From: Roseiarcus sp963835885
Lineage (GTDB): Bacteria; Pseudomonadota; Alphaproteobacteria; Rhizobiales; Beijerinckiaceae
NCBI GenBank assembly: GCA_963835885.1
Contig: CAWIHF010000039.1
Span: 285,834 to 349,833 of the forward strand
Reading direction: 5' to 3'
Length of the DNA stretch: 64,000 nucleotides
The position numbers and the translations under genes were made by a program. The notes beneath the pieces were generated by a model that saw only the letters and a list, made by a program, of their open reading frames with translations, was not told the origin of the DNA and ran no database searches. This document shows, in pieces, positions 53,576 to 63,034 of the stretch. Every line of letters begins with the position of its first letter. Position 1 is the first letter of the stretch.

Positions 53576-54614
53576 ATGTCAGGCTTCAAGGTCGCGATCG
53601 CCGGAGCCACCGGCAATGTCGGCCGCGAGATGCTGGCCATCCTCGCCGAGCGCCGCTTCCCTGTTTCCGAGGTGGTCGCGCTCGCCTCGACCAGCTCGAT
53701 CGGCAAGGAGGTGTCGTTCGGCGACCGGACGCTCAAGTGCAAGGCGCTCGAGCACTATGACTTTTCCGACACCGACATCTGCCTGATGTCGGCCGGCGGG
53801 ACGGTGTCGAAGGAATTTTCGCCAAAGAATCGCGGCGAAGGGCTGCGTCGTCATCGACAATTCGTCGGCCTGGCGGATGGACCCGGACGTGCCGCTGATC
53901 GTGCCGGAGGTCAACGCGGACGCAGCCAGGGGCTTCGTCAACAAGTACATCATCGCCAACCCGAACTGCTCGACCGCCCAGCTCGTCGTGGCGCTGAAGC
54001 CGCTGCACGACCGCGCCGTGATCAAGCGGGTGGTGGTCGCGACCTATCAGTCGGTCTCCGGCGCCGGCAAGGAGGCGATGGACGAGCTCTTCTCGCAGAC
54101 CCGGGCGGTGTTCGTCTCCGATCCGCTCGAGCCGAAGAAGTTCCCCAAGCGCATCGCCTTCAACCTCATTCCCCAGATCGACGTCTTCATGGACGACGGG
54201 CAGACCAAGGAAGAGTGGAAGATGATGGCCGAGACGAAGAAGATCCTCGACCCGAAGATCAAGCTGACCGCGACCTGCGTGCGCGTGCCGGTGTTCATCA
54301 GCCATTCCGAGGCGGTCAACATCGAGTTCGAGAAGCCGATCAGCGCCGAGGAGGCGCAGGCGATCCTGCGCGAGGCGCCGGGCTGCCTCGTCATCGACCG
54401 GCGCGAGCCCGGCGGCTACATCACCCCGCACGAGGCGGCCGGCGAGGACGCGACCTACATCAGCCGCATCCGCGAGGATCCGACGGTCGAGAACGGCCTC
54501 AACCTCTGGTGCGTCTCCGACAACCTGAGGAAGGGCGCGGCGCTGAACGCCGTGCAGATCGCCGAAGTGTTGGCCAATCGCGGCTGGCTGAAACCCAAGG
54601 CAAGGGCGGCGTGA
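53576..54614 (+). pseudogene. asd: Aspartate-semialdehyde dehydrogenase, single frame break
   Basis: Asd makes aspartate semialdehyde for lysine, diaminopimelate, threonine and methionine. The N-terminus shows VAIAGATGNVGREML and the frame runs to FSPK near 53827. There one extra A shifts it; homology continues as IAAKGCVVIDNSSAWRMDPD, then the catalytic Cys in IIANPNCSTAQLVVAL, VATYQSVSGAGKEAMDEL and the His in TCVRVPVFISHSEAV. Corrected length is about 345 residues, normal for the enzyme. As asd is needed for cell-wall and amino-acid synthesis, a sequence error is the likeliest cause of the break. Confidence 0.9.
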
Positions 54615-54737
54615 GGCAACGTGTTCGGTCGGGCCTGATTCTGTGATGACCGGCGGAGCGCTATGGCCCCGCCAAACTTGCTATGGTCGCAATCAGCGGA
54701 TATCCGCGTTATCCCGTGAAACCTGCCTCGGCGATCC

Positions 54738-55676
54738 ATGACGACTGAGTCCGATATTCGCCTCCTCACCTCGCCGCGCATCTTTCTCGTCGGCATGGCG
54801 GCGTTCCTGGCGCTGGTCGGGTTCGTCGTCCTCATTCTCTACAGGCAGATCGCGCTCGCCTTTTCCGCCAACCCAGGCCTCAACGGGCTCATCCTCGGAA
54901 TTCTGGCGATCGGTTCGCTGTTCGCGTTTCGCCAGGTCATTAGGCTCTTCCGCGAGATCCACTGGGTCAACTCGCTGACCGGGACGGCGGCCGGACGGGC
55001 GGTCGCCCAGCCGGTCCTGCTGGCGCCGATGGCGGCGATGCTCAACGCCGGCGCCGGCGCGCGCGGCCTCTCGACCCTCACGACGCGCGCGATCCTCGAT
55101 TCGATCGCCACGCGCCTCGACGAGGGGCGGGAGCTCAGCCGCTACCTGGTCGGCCTGCTGATCTTCCTGGGCCTTCTCGGCACCTTCTGGGGCCTGCTCG
55201 AGACGGTGCATTCGATCAGCGGCGTGATCGACAGCATGAAGACCGGCGCGGACACCTCGCGGATGTTCGACGACCTCAAGATCGGTCTGTCGGCCCCGAT
55301 CGCCGGCATGAGCATATCGTTCACCTCGTCGCTGTTCGGCCTCGCGAGTTCGCTGATCCTTGGCTTTCTCGACCTCCAGGCGGGGCAGGCGCAGAACCGG
55401 TTCTATTCCGAATTCGAGGAATTTTTGGCGAGCCACGTGCAGACGACCCCGCTCGTCGAGCCCGCGCCCGAGCCGGAGGCGGCGGTCCAGCCGCTGATCG
55501 AGCATCAGCGCAACGCCGCAGCGATCGCCACCCTCGCCGAAGGCATCCAGGCGCTGGTCGGTCACATGCGGACCGAGCAGCAGCAGATCCGCAACTGGGT
55601 CGACGCGCAGGCCCAGCAGCAGCAGGACATCGGCAAGCTCCTGCGCCGCCTGCTGGAAGAGCTGACGACGCGCTAG
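54738..55676 (+). CDS. MotA/TolQ/ExbB-like proton-channel protein
   Basis: The 312-residue product has N-terminal transmembrane helices (FLVGMAAFLALVGFVVLIL, LILGILAIGSLFAF), the MotA/TolQ core LVGLLIFLGLLGTFWGLLET and SISFTSSLFGLASSLILGFL, and a C-terminal Gln-rich helical tail (EQQQIRNWVDAQAQQQQD). It pairs with the OmpA/MotB-like protein encoded next. This Rhizobiales type of pair is not in a flagellar locus and may energise an envelope process. Confidence 0.87.
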   Translation: MTTESDIRLLTSPRIFLVGMAAFLALVGFVVLILYRQIALAFSANPGLNGLILGILAIGSLFAFRQVIRLFREIHWVNSLTGTAAGRAVAQPVLLAPMAAMLNAGAGARGLSTLTTRAILDSIATRLDEGRELSRYLVGLLIFLGLLGTFWGLLETVHSISGVIDSMKTGADTSRMFDDLKIGLSAPIAGMSISFTSSLFGLASSLILGFLDLQAGQAQNRFYSEFEEFLASHVQTTPLVEPAPEPEAAVQPLIEHQRNAAAIATLAEGIQALVGHMRTEQQQIRNWVDAQAQQQQDIGKLLRRLLEELTTR

Positions 55677-55678
55677 TC

Positions 55679-55805
55679 CCTTCTCCCCGCTTGCGGGGAG
55701 AAGGTGGCGCGAAGCGCCGGATGAGGGGCGACGCTGTCCTCCGCCGTTCGGCGCAGCCCCTCACCCCAGCCCTCCCCCCGCAGGCGGGGAGAGGGGGAAT
55801 AGGGA
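55679..55805. repeat. REP-like palindromic repeats
   Basis: Hairpins CTTCTCCCCGC-TT-GCGGGGAGAAG and CCTCCCCCCGC-AG-GCGGGGAGAGG are separated by GGCGCGAAGCGCC and GTCCTCCGCCGTTCGGCG. Related to the repeat at 29610-29714. Confidence 0.78.
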
Positions 55806-55812
55806 GATTAGA

Positions 55813-56839
55813 ATGGCGCTCTCGCGTGGCCGCCGATACGAGCCGGTCAACTATTGGCCGGGCTTCGTCGACGCCCTGTCGACGATGCTGCTGGTCATCA
55901 TCTTTCTCCTCTCCGTGTTCATGCTGGCGCAGTTCTTCCTGTCGCGCGAGGTCACCGGCAAGGACGAGGCGCTGGTCAGGCTCAACCGGCAGATCGAGGA
56001 GCTGACCAACCTGCTTGCCCTCGAGCGCACGCAAAAGAGCGCTGATGAAAGCAAGATCGCGACCCTGACCGCGACCCTCGACTCGGCCCAGTCGGACGCC
56101 AAGCGCCTCAAGGACGCAGCCGCTGAGGGCGCCGCCACAGCCGCCGCCGCCGGACAGGCCTCCGCCGCCGCGAAAGCGCTCGAAGACCAGAGGGCCCTCT
56201 CCGCCCGCGCGCTCGCCCAGGTCGACGTGCTCAACCAGCAGATCGCCGCCCTGCGCAAGCAGCTCGCCGCAATCGAGGACGCGCTTTCGGCGTCGGAGGC
56301 GGCGAACAAGGAGTCGCAGTCGAAGATCTCCGACCTTGGTCAAAGGCTCAATATCGCGCTCGCCCAGAAGGTCCAGGAGCTCAACCGCTATCGCTCCGAC
56401 TTCTTCGGCCGCCTGCGCCAGATTCTTGGCTCCCGTCCCGACATCAGGGTGGTCGGCGACCGGTTCGTCTTCCAATCCTCGGTGCTGTTCGATGAAGGCA
56501 AGGCCGACCTCAGCCCCGAGGGCAAGCAGTCGCTCGACACCCTTGCCGCGGCGGTCCTCGACCTCGAGCGCGAGATTCCGCCCGACATTCCCTGGATCCT
56601 GAGGGTCGACGGACACACCGACAAGCCGTCCGGTGAGCGGGAACGGCCAGTTCAAGTCGAACTGGGAGCTGTCGGCTGCGCGGGCCGTCTCGGTCGTGCA
56701 ATACCTCATCTCCAAGGGGGTCGAGCCCGACCGGCTCGCGGCGGCCGGCTTCGGCGAGTTTCAGCCGATCGACCAGGGGACCGACGATGCGGCGCTCGCC
56801 CGCAACCGGCGCATCGAACTCAAGCTGACGGAGCGGTGA
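55813..56839 (+). pseudogene. OmpA/MotB-like peptidoglycan-binding protein, single frame break
   Basis: There is one N-terminal transmembrane helix (ALSTMLLVIIFLLSVFMLAQ), a long coiled coil (about 50-200, many Ala/Gln/Lys) and an OmpA domain with LFDEGKADLSPEGKQSLDTL and RVDGHTDK. Near 56625 the frame shifts by one base and resumes as GNGQFKSNWELSAARAVSVV, GFGEFQP and ARNRRIELKLTER to a stop at 56839. Without the shift the original frame would run into the next gene and give a false fusion. It is the partner of the MotA-like protein 137 nt upstream. Confidence 0.85.
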
Positions 56840-57300
56840 GCGTCTCGAGCTTCGCTTTGCGCGACTTCGAGGAAGCCGACCTGCCTGCCCTTGTCGACCT
56901 CTGGGTCGCGGCCTGGCGCGAGACCGGATTTGCGATCGACTTCGAGGCGCGCCGCCCCTGGCTCGACCAGCGTTTGCGCGCCCATCACGCCGGCGGCGGC
57001 GCTATCGTGGTCGGCCTCGACCCCGCCGGGCAGCCGGCGGGCTTCGTCACCCTCGATCCGGCGAACGGCTATCTCGACCAGCTGTGCGTCGCGCCGCCTG
57101 AGCGCGGCTCCGGCCTCGCCTCGGTTCTGCTCGATGCGGCGAAAAGCCTCGCCCCCGGCGTCGTCGAACTCGACGTCAACGAGGACAATCGGCGGGCTCG
57201 GCGTTTTTACGAACGCGAGGGTTTTCGAGCGGTCACGCAAGGGGTGAGCGCGCACTCAGGGCTCCCGACGCTCAGAATGCGTTGGATGAAGGGCGGCTGA
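56836..57300 (+). CDS. GNAT-family N-acetyltransferase
   Basis: The 154-residue product has the GNAT acetyl-CoA motif region QLCVAPPERGSGLASVLLDA and the C-terminal NRRARRFYEREGFRAV. The GTG at 56836 overlaps the stop of the OmpA-like gene (GTGA). Substrate unknown. Confidence 0.85.
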   Translation: MSVSSFALRDFEEADLPALVDLWVAAWRETGFAIDFEARRPWLDQRLRAHHAGGGAIVVGLDPAGQPAGFVTLDPANGYLDQLCVAPPERGSGLASVLLDAAKSLAPGVVELDVNEDNRRARRFYEREGFRAVTQGVSAHSGLPTLRMRWMKGG

Positions 57301-57431
57301 CGGACACGGGACCACGGGCCTCGCGGTTGCCATCGATGGCGTTCCCCGCTAGTCCATGCCGCGGCGCAAGAGCCGACGACGCCGCGCCCGGCGGCGAGAA
57401 ACGCCGCCCGTCCAGGGAGAGAATCCAAATC

Positions 57432-58541
57432 ATGCGCAACATTTTCGTTCTGTCGCTCTCGGGCGTCGCCCTCGCGGCGCTCGCAACGCCGGTCCTCGCT
57501 CAGGACATCACCATCGCCGTCGCCGGGCCGATGACCGGACCCGTGGCCTCGATCGGCGATCAGATGAAGCGCGGCGCGTTGGCGGCCGCCCAGGCGATCA
57601 ATGAGGCCGGCGGGGTCAATGGCCACAAGATCAAGATCGTCGTCGAGGACGACGCCTGCGATCCGAAGCAGTCGGTCGCCGTCGCGAACCTCATCGTCGG
57701 CCAGCAGATCAAATTCGTCGACGGTCACGCCTGCTCGGGCTCATCGATCCCGGCGTCCGACATCTACGCCGAGAACAACATCCTGATGATGAGCCCGGCC
57801 TCATCGAACCCGGTGCTGACCGAAAAGGGCCATCCGACCATCATGCGCCTCTATGGCCGCGACGACGCGCAAGGCGCCTTCATCGCGCCCTGGATCGCCG
57901 AGAAGTACAAGGACAAGAAGATCGCCATCCTGCACGACAAGTCGGCTTACGGCAAAGGCCTCGCCACGGTGGTGAAGGACAAGCTGAACGAGGCCGGGGT
58001 CCACGAGGTCCTGTTCGAGGGCATCAACCCGGGAGAGAAGGACTACACTGCGATCGTCACCAAGCTGAAGAACGCCGGCGTCGATTTCGTCTATTTCGGC
58101 GGCTATCACCCAGAGGCGGGCCTGATGCTGCGCCAGGCGGCCGACCAGGGCTACAAACCCCAGATGATGACCGGCGACAGCCTCGCCACTTCCGAGTTTT
58201 GGCAGATTTCTGGACCGGCCGGCGAAGGCGCCCTGTTCACCTTCCCGACCGATCCGCGCCGCTCGCCCGCAGCCGCCCACGCGCTCGAGCAGTTCAAGGC
58301 GCAGGGCTTCAATCCGGAAGGCTTCACCCTGTTCAGCTACGGCGTCGTCCAGGCGATCGCGGACGGCATCAAGATGGCGGGCTCCGAGGATCCGAAGGCT
58401 GTCGCCAAGGCGCTCGAGAGCGGCGAGCCGGTCGAGACCGTGATGGGCCCGGTCAAGTTCGACAGCAAGGGCGACATCAAGGACCCGAGATATGACATCA
58501 ACGAGTGGAAGGAAGGCAAATACGCCCCGATCGCCCAGTAA
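57432..58541 (+). CDS. Branched-chain amino acid ABC transporter substrate-binding protein (LivK type)
   Basis: The 369-residue product has a Sec signal peptide (SLSGVALAALATPVLAQ) and a periplasmic type I binding-protein fold: ITIAVAGPMTGPVASIGDQM, GGVNGHKIKIVVEDDACDPK, GHACSGSSIPASDIY, PASSNPVLTEKG and GKGLATVVKDKLNEAG. No permease or ATPase genes adjoin it, so it is an orphan here. The ATG at 57432 has GGGAGAG about 9 nt upstream. Confidence 0.94.
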   Translation: MRNIFVLSLSGVALAALATPVLAQDITIAVAGPMTGPVASIGDQMKRGALAAAQAINEAGGVNGHKIKIVVEDDACDPKQSVAVANLIVGQQIKFVDGHACSGSSIPASDIYAENNILMMSPASSNPVLTEKGHPTIMRLYGRDDAQGAFIAPWIAEKYKDKKIAILHDKSAYGKGLATVVKDKLNEAGVHEVLFEGINPGEKDYTAIVTKLKNAGVDFVYFGGYHPEAGLMLRQAADQGYKPQMMTGDSLATSEFWQISGPAGEGALFTFPTDPRRSPAAAHALEQFKAQGFNPEGFTLFSYGVVQAIADGIKMAGSEDPKAVAKALESGEPVETVMGPVKFDSKGDIKDPRYDINEWKEGKYAPIAQ

Positions 58542-58598
58542 CGCTGCGATCGCCCGCGGTTGCTTTAGCCGCGGCGCCGATCCTGGAGGAAAGCCGAC

Positions 58599-59483
58599 AT
58601 GCGCCGTCTCGGCCGACGATCCTTCCTCGCCGGCCTTGCGACGATCGCCGGAGCGGGCGTCCAGGCCGCTTCGAGTTCGCCGGACCATCGTCTGGCGGAG
58701 GCGAATGATCGCCTCGCCGCAATCGAAAAGCGCGAGGGCGGCCGGCTCGGAGTGGCTGTGATCGAAGCGGGCCACGGACTCAAGCTCGCGCATCGGCCCG
58801 CAGAGCGCTTCCCGATGTGCAGCACGTTCAAACTTCTCGCCGCCGCGGCCGTGCTGAAGCTTGTCGATGAAGCACAGGAGAGCCTCGAGCGGAGAATTCC
58901 CTATGGGACGGCCGATCTCCTCGAATACGCGCCGGTGACAAAGGCGCATGTGGGCGAGGGCGGCATGAGTCTGGGCGACCTTTGCGCGGCGGCGATCGAC
59001 TGGAGCGACAACACGGCCGCCAATCTGATCCTTTCGGTGATCGGCGGACCCAACGGCTTCACCCGGTTCGCTCGCTCGCTCGGCGACGAGGCGACGCGGC
59101 TCGACCGCAACGAGCCGAGCCTCAATTCGGCGATTCCCGGCGACAATCGCGACACGACGGCGCCGCTCGCCATGGCGCGCGACATGGGGACCGTGCTGCT
59201 CGGCAGCGTTCTCTCCGTGGCCTCACGCAGGCAACTCGAGGCCTGGCTGATCGCTGACAAGGTCGGCGACAAGAGACTCCGCGCCGGCCTGCCGCCGTCC
59301 TGGGGCGTCGGCGACAAGACCGGCAGCGGCGATCACGGCACGGCCAACGCGATCGGCATCCTCCGGCCGCCCGGCCGCGCCCCGTTGCTGGCCGCGGTGT
59401 ACTATACCGAGACCGACGCCCCGATGGACGCGCGCAACGCGGTCCACAAAGAGGTCGGCGAGATCATCGGCGCGACGTTTTGA
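58599..59483 (+). CDS. Class A beta-lactamase
   Basis: The 294-residue product has a twin-arginine-like signal (RRLGRRSFLAGLATIAGAG) and the class A active-site set: nucleophile S and K in CSTFK, SDN in DWSDNTAAN, the general-base Glu in RNEPSLNSAIPGD and KTG in GDKTGSGDHG. The periplasmic enzyme hydrolyses beta-lactams through an acyl-enzyme; its spectrum cannot be read from sequence by eye. There is no adjacent regulator or mobile element, so it looks like a resident chromosomal gene. Confidence 0.95.
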   Translation: MRRLGRRSFLAGLATIAGAGVQAASSSPDHRLAEANDRLAAIEKREGGRLGVAVIEAGHGLKLAHRPAERFPMCSTFKLLAAAAVLKLVDEAQESLERRIPYGTADLLEYAPVTKAHVGEGGMSLGDLCAAAIDWSDNTAANLILSVIGGPNGFTRFARSLGDEATRLDRNEPSLNSAIPGDNRDTTAPLAMARDMGTVLLGSVLSVASRRQLEAWLIADKVGDKRLRAGLPPSWGVGDKTGSGDHGTANAIGILRPPGRAPLLAAVYYTETDAPMDARNAVHKEVGEIIGATF

Positions 59484-59497
59484 ATTTTTGTTGCGCG

Positions 59498-60563
59498 TTA
59501 CGGCCGCACCACCACGATATCCAGGTTCCCCGCCGTCGCAGCCGCCTCCATCGCGTCGGCGAGAGCCGCAAGGGGAAAGATCTTCGGCTTGATCGCGCGC
59601 AAGTCGAGTAGGCCGCTGCGGACCAGGCCGATCAGACGCCGGTAGGCGCTCGCCGGATACATGAACTGGCCAAGAATCTCCCAGTTGTTGAGCATGACCT
59701 GCATGTACGGGAGCGGCAGGTCGACGCTCATGCTGCCCATCAGCACGAGCCGGCCGTTGCGCTTGAGACTGGCCAGCGCCGAGAGCGTCGAGCGCGGGTC
59801 GGTCGCGTTGCCGACCATGTCGAAGGCGATGTCGGCGCCGCCGCCGGAGGCTTCGCGGATCGCCCTTGCGTCGGCGTCCGCGTCGCCCGTGAGCGCGACC
59901 GACGCGACGCGCGGGCCAGCGGCATTGGCGACCGCTGCGAGCGCGTCCCGGTTCCGCCCCGCTGCGATCACCCGCGCCGCGCCCATCGCGACGCCGAGAA
60001 GAACGGCGGCCGTCCCAAAGGCTCCGGTCGCCCCATTGACGACGAGCGTCTCGCCGGCGGCGAGCCGGCCGCGCATGAGGCCGCCGAACGGCGCCATGAA
60101 GCGGCCCAAGACAGCGAGCTGAGCCGCATCGAAGCCGTCAAGGCCGTCGAGCGGCGTCACCGTCTCGACCGGCGCAAGCGCATATTCGGCGTGCGTCCCG
60201 TCCGGCCAATCCGCGAGGACGTTTGCGGCCTCGGCGCCTGCCGTGAGGCCGATCAGAACCTGCGCCGGATTGTCGATATTCTCGCGCGCAACGAAATGCG
60301 GCGACAGCACGACCCGCCGCCCTGGCGCGATATGCCAGACATCCCGCCCGACCGCCTCGACGATCCCGACCGCGTTGGTTCCGATCGTAAACGGGCCGGG
60401 CGGCGGATTGTAGCGTGGCAGTTTTCCCCCGACATAGGCTTTGAGGTACGTAAGCAGCGCGGACGCCTCGACCCTGACCAGCACGCTGCCGGGCGCGTCT
60501 CGGGGACGGGAACGTCCTCGAGCGAAGGCGGCCGCCGAGTTTTTCGAGACGCCATGCCTGCAT
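59498..60563 (-). pseudogene. Zinc-independent MDR-family alcohol dehydrogenase/quinone oxidoreductase, 5' frame breaks
   Basis: From about 60490 the frame is intact: LVRVEASALLTYLKAYVGGK, GPFTIGTNAVGIVEAVGRDV, VVNGATGAFGTAAVLLGVAM (the NADPH-binding fold) and GGGADIAFDMVGN. The natural start appears to be the ATG at 60563 (MQAWRLEKLGG), but two one-base frame changes between 60535 and 60495 (through LEDVPVP) separate it from the rest. Corrected length is about 355 residues. The zinc-binding Cys set of classical ADHs is not seen. Confidence 0.78.
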
Positions 60564-60657
60564 TTGCGAACTCCTGGCCCTGATGCTCGCCGGACGAAAT
60601 GGAAGTCGTACGGAGCCCTGAAAGGCGCCGCGAATGGCCCGCTGCGATGGCGCGCAT

Positions 60658-60875
60658 TCACGCGTACTTGCCGATCTCGATCAGATTATTGTCTGGATCG
60701 CGGAAATAAATGGAGTTCATGCGGCCGCGCGCGCCGGTTCGTTCGACTGGACCCAACTCGAGCGCCACGCCGTGGCGCTGCAGGTCCGGGACCTGCGAAT
60801 AGAAGGACACAGTCCGCTCCAGGTCCGAAACGGTTATCACGAGGTGGTCTATTCCGACGATCGTCTCCAGACGCT
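60658..60875 (-). pseudogene. VOC (glyoxalase/bleomycin-resistance) family protein, internally deleted
   Basis: The minus strand gives VGIDHLVITVSDLERTVSFY directly joined to VPDLQRHGVALELGPVERTG and SIYFRDPDNNLIEIGKYA. The first and last parts of a normal VOC domain (about 125 residues) are present, but the middle of about 55 residues is gone. The junction coincides with a 15-bp palindrome CAGGTCCGGGACCTG near 60779-60793. The start region is also damaged: an ATG at about 60881 is out of frame. Inactive. Confidence 0.75.
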
Positions 60876-60924
60876 CATGACGAGGGGCCGGCCAAGGCCG
60901 GCCCCTCTCCTTTGACCTTCGCGC

Positions 60925-61941
60925 TCAGCTGCCGCCGCCGACGCAGGTGTCGACGTTCTTCGCCGTGCAGATATCGAGCCCGGTATAGGTCGGGTCCTCC
61001 GGCGGCGCCTTGCCGTCCTTGATGTCCTTGAGGAAATACATCGCCTTGTAGCCCATATCGAACGGCCGCTGGCCGACGTTGCCGGTCGCCAGACCTTCCC
61101 TCAGATCGTCGAGCTGCATCGGCAGGGTGTCGGCGACGGCGATCGCGATCTTGCCGCTGGCGATCTTGTCCTTGAACTTGCTCATCGAGTTCTTGTAGGC
61201 GTCGGCCAGGAACTCGCCGAAACCGCCGGTCGGCACGAAGGCGTCCAGGTTGGGATATTTGTTGAGCATATCCTGCTCCTGCTGCATCGCGAGCGGGAAG
61301 TCGTCGTTGGTGTAGAGCGGGCAGCCGGCGACCTCGGTCCAGCCGTTCTGGCCGGTGAGGCGGTCGCCCGGCGACTCGGCGCTCTTCTTGCCCGACAGCG
61401 TATCGCGAATGCCCTGCATGCGCTCGTTGTGGTTGGCGGCCGCCGCGCCGCCGGACTGGATGCAGATCGTGCCGCCCTTGGGCTTCACCTGCATCACGAG
61501 CTTGGCGAGGTTGACGCCGATGTCATAATTGTGCGTGCCGACATAGGCGGCGCGCAACCCCTTGTCCTGCGGCAGAAGATCGGAATCCCAGGTGAGCACC
61601 GGGATATGGTTCTTGGCGGCGTCCTTCAGCGCGTTGGCGATCGCCGGCGCATTGGCGGCGGACACCGCGATGCCGTCGACTTTCTTGGTGATCAGGTCGG
61701 CGACGATCTGCGCCTGCTCGTCGCCGCCGCCGTGCTCTCCGGGGCCGATGTAGAGGCACTTGACGGCGCCCTTGAGCTCCTTTTCGGCCTTCTTGCAGCC
61801 GGCCAGGGCCTGATCGAAGAACGGATTATTGGTGTTCTTCGGCACGAGCGCAAAGGTGTAGGGTTCTGCGGCTTGCGCCGCGGCCGAGGCGGCGATCAAC
61901 GCTCCCGCCGCCACGGCGCCGGTCAGAATAAGCTTCAACAT
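60925..61941 (-). CDS. Sugar ABC transporter periplasmic binding protein (RbsB type)
   Basis: The 338-residue product has a signal peptide (AVAAGALIAASAAAQAAE) and a type I periplasmic binding fold: FALVPKNTNNPFFDQALAGC, QAQIVADLITKKVDGIAVSA, PVLTWDSDLL and GGAAAANHNERMQGIRDTLS. It probably captures a pentose, fructose or polyol. It is the last gene of a three-gene operon with permease and ATPase. Confidence 0.93.
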   Translation of the reverse strand: MLKLILTGAVAAGALIAASAAAQAAEPYTFALVPKNTNNPFFDQALAGCKKAEKELKGAVKCLYIGPGEHGGGDEQAQIVADLITKKVDGIAVSAANAPAIANALKDAAKNHIPVLTWDSDLLPQDKGLRAAYVGTHNYDIGVNLAKLVMQVKPKGGTICIQSGGAAAANHNERMQGIRDTLSGKKSAESPGDRLTGQNGWTEVAGCPLYTNDDFPLAMQQEQDMLNKYPNLDAFVPTGGFGEFLADAYKNSMSKFKDKIASGKIAIAVADTLPMQLDDLREGLATGNVGQRPFDMGYKAMYFLKDIKDGKAPPEDPTYTGLDICTAKNVDTCVGGGS

Positions 61942-61978
61942 TCACTTCCTCCCTGTTAGACGCGGGCGCCCTCATAGG

Positions 61979-63025
61979 TCACTCGCGTTTCGCTCCCCGG
62001 ATCTTTCCGAGGTATACCGCTCCAATGAGAAACAGGCCGACGAACGTGCCCTGCCAGTTCGAATCGACGCCGGCCATCAGCAGCGAATTGCGGATGACGA
62101 AGATGAGCGCCGCGCCGATGAAGGCGCCGTAGGCGCTCGCCTCTCCGCCCATGAGGTTGGCGCCGCCGATGACGGCGGCGGAGATCGCCAGCAGCTCGTA
62201 GGACTGGCCGAGCGCGTTGATCGCCGAGCCCTCCCAGCCGACGGAAAGGATCGCGGCGAAGGCCGCCGCGAGTCCTGAGACGACATAGACCTCGATCTTG
62301 ATGCGATTGACCGAAACGCCGGTCAACAGGGCCGCCTGCTCGTTGCCGCCGATCGCGAACACGTGGCGGCCCCAGCTCGTCATCTTGTAGACGAGTCCGA
62401 ACACGGCGGTCAGCACGATCAGGAACAGGAGCGGATAGCTCAGCTGAAAATTCGGACCGAGGTTGAGCGCGCCGCCGCCGAGCGCCTTGAACGCCGGCCC
62501 GCCCGGCCCGAAATTGTAGAGCATCCGGTTGCCGGAGAGGACCACAGCGGCGGAACGCGCGATCGCCAGCATCCCGAGCGTCGTCACGAACGGCGAGATG
62601 CCGGCGTAGGCGATGATCAGCCCGTTGATCAGCCCGGTGAGCGCGCCTGCGCCGAGCCCCACGACGACTGCGGCCCAGGCGGGGTAGTGGGCTTCGAGAG
62701 TGAGGCCGCTCGCGACCGCCGTCAGCCCCATGATCGAGCCGACCGAAAGGTCGATGCCGCCGGTGGCTATGACGGCCGTCATGCCGAGCGCCATGATGCC
62801 GATGAACGAGAAGTTCCGCGTGGTGTTGTAGAAGTTCTCCGAGGTGGCGAACGAGGCGGGCTCGAGCCAGCTCATCACCAGGCAGATGACGATCAGCGCG
62901 ACCGTGACCCAGAACGCCTGCGCGCCCATAATGCGCTGCCACAGCGTGTGCTGCTGGACGTCGAGCACGGATTCGATCGAGACGTTGGCCTGCTGCGGCG
63001 GCGGCTTGGCGGCGTCGGTCGACAT
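61979..63025 (-). CDS. Sugar ABC transporter permease (RbsC type)
   Basis: The 348-residue product has about nine transmembrane segments of the RbsC/FrcC family: GIMALGMTAVIATGGIDLSV, GISPFVTTLGMLAIARSAAV and AISAAVIGGANLMGGEASAY. It would form the channel as a homodimer. It lies 9 nt after the ATPase gene and 37 nt before the binding-protein gene. Confidence 0.94.
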   Translation of the reverse strand: MSTDAAKPPPQQANVSIESVLDVQQHTLWQRIMGAQAFWVTVALIVICLVMSWLEPASFATSENFYNTTRNFSFIGIMALGMTAVIATGGIDLSVGSIMGLTAVASGLTLEAHYPAWAAVVVGLGAGALTGLINGLIIAYAGISPFVTTLGMLAIARSAAVVLSGNRMLYNFGPGGPAFKALGGGALNLGPNFQLSYPLLFLIVLTAVFGLVYKMTSWGRHVFAIGGNEQAALLTGVSVNRIKIEVYVVSGLAAAFAAILSVGWEGSAINALGQSYELLAISAAVIGGANLMGGEASAYGAFIGAALIFVIRNSLLMAGVDSNWQGTFVGLFLIGAVYLGKIRGAKRE

Positions 63026-63034
63026 GAGGGCTCC

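Noticed and set aside
55813..57300. Apparent fusion of an OmpA/MotB-like protein with an acetyltransferase
   Set aside because: A frame break at about 56625 explains it: the OmpA domain continues in another frame to its own stop at 56839, and the acetyltransferase has its own overlapping GTG start.
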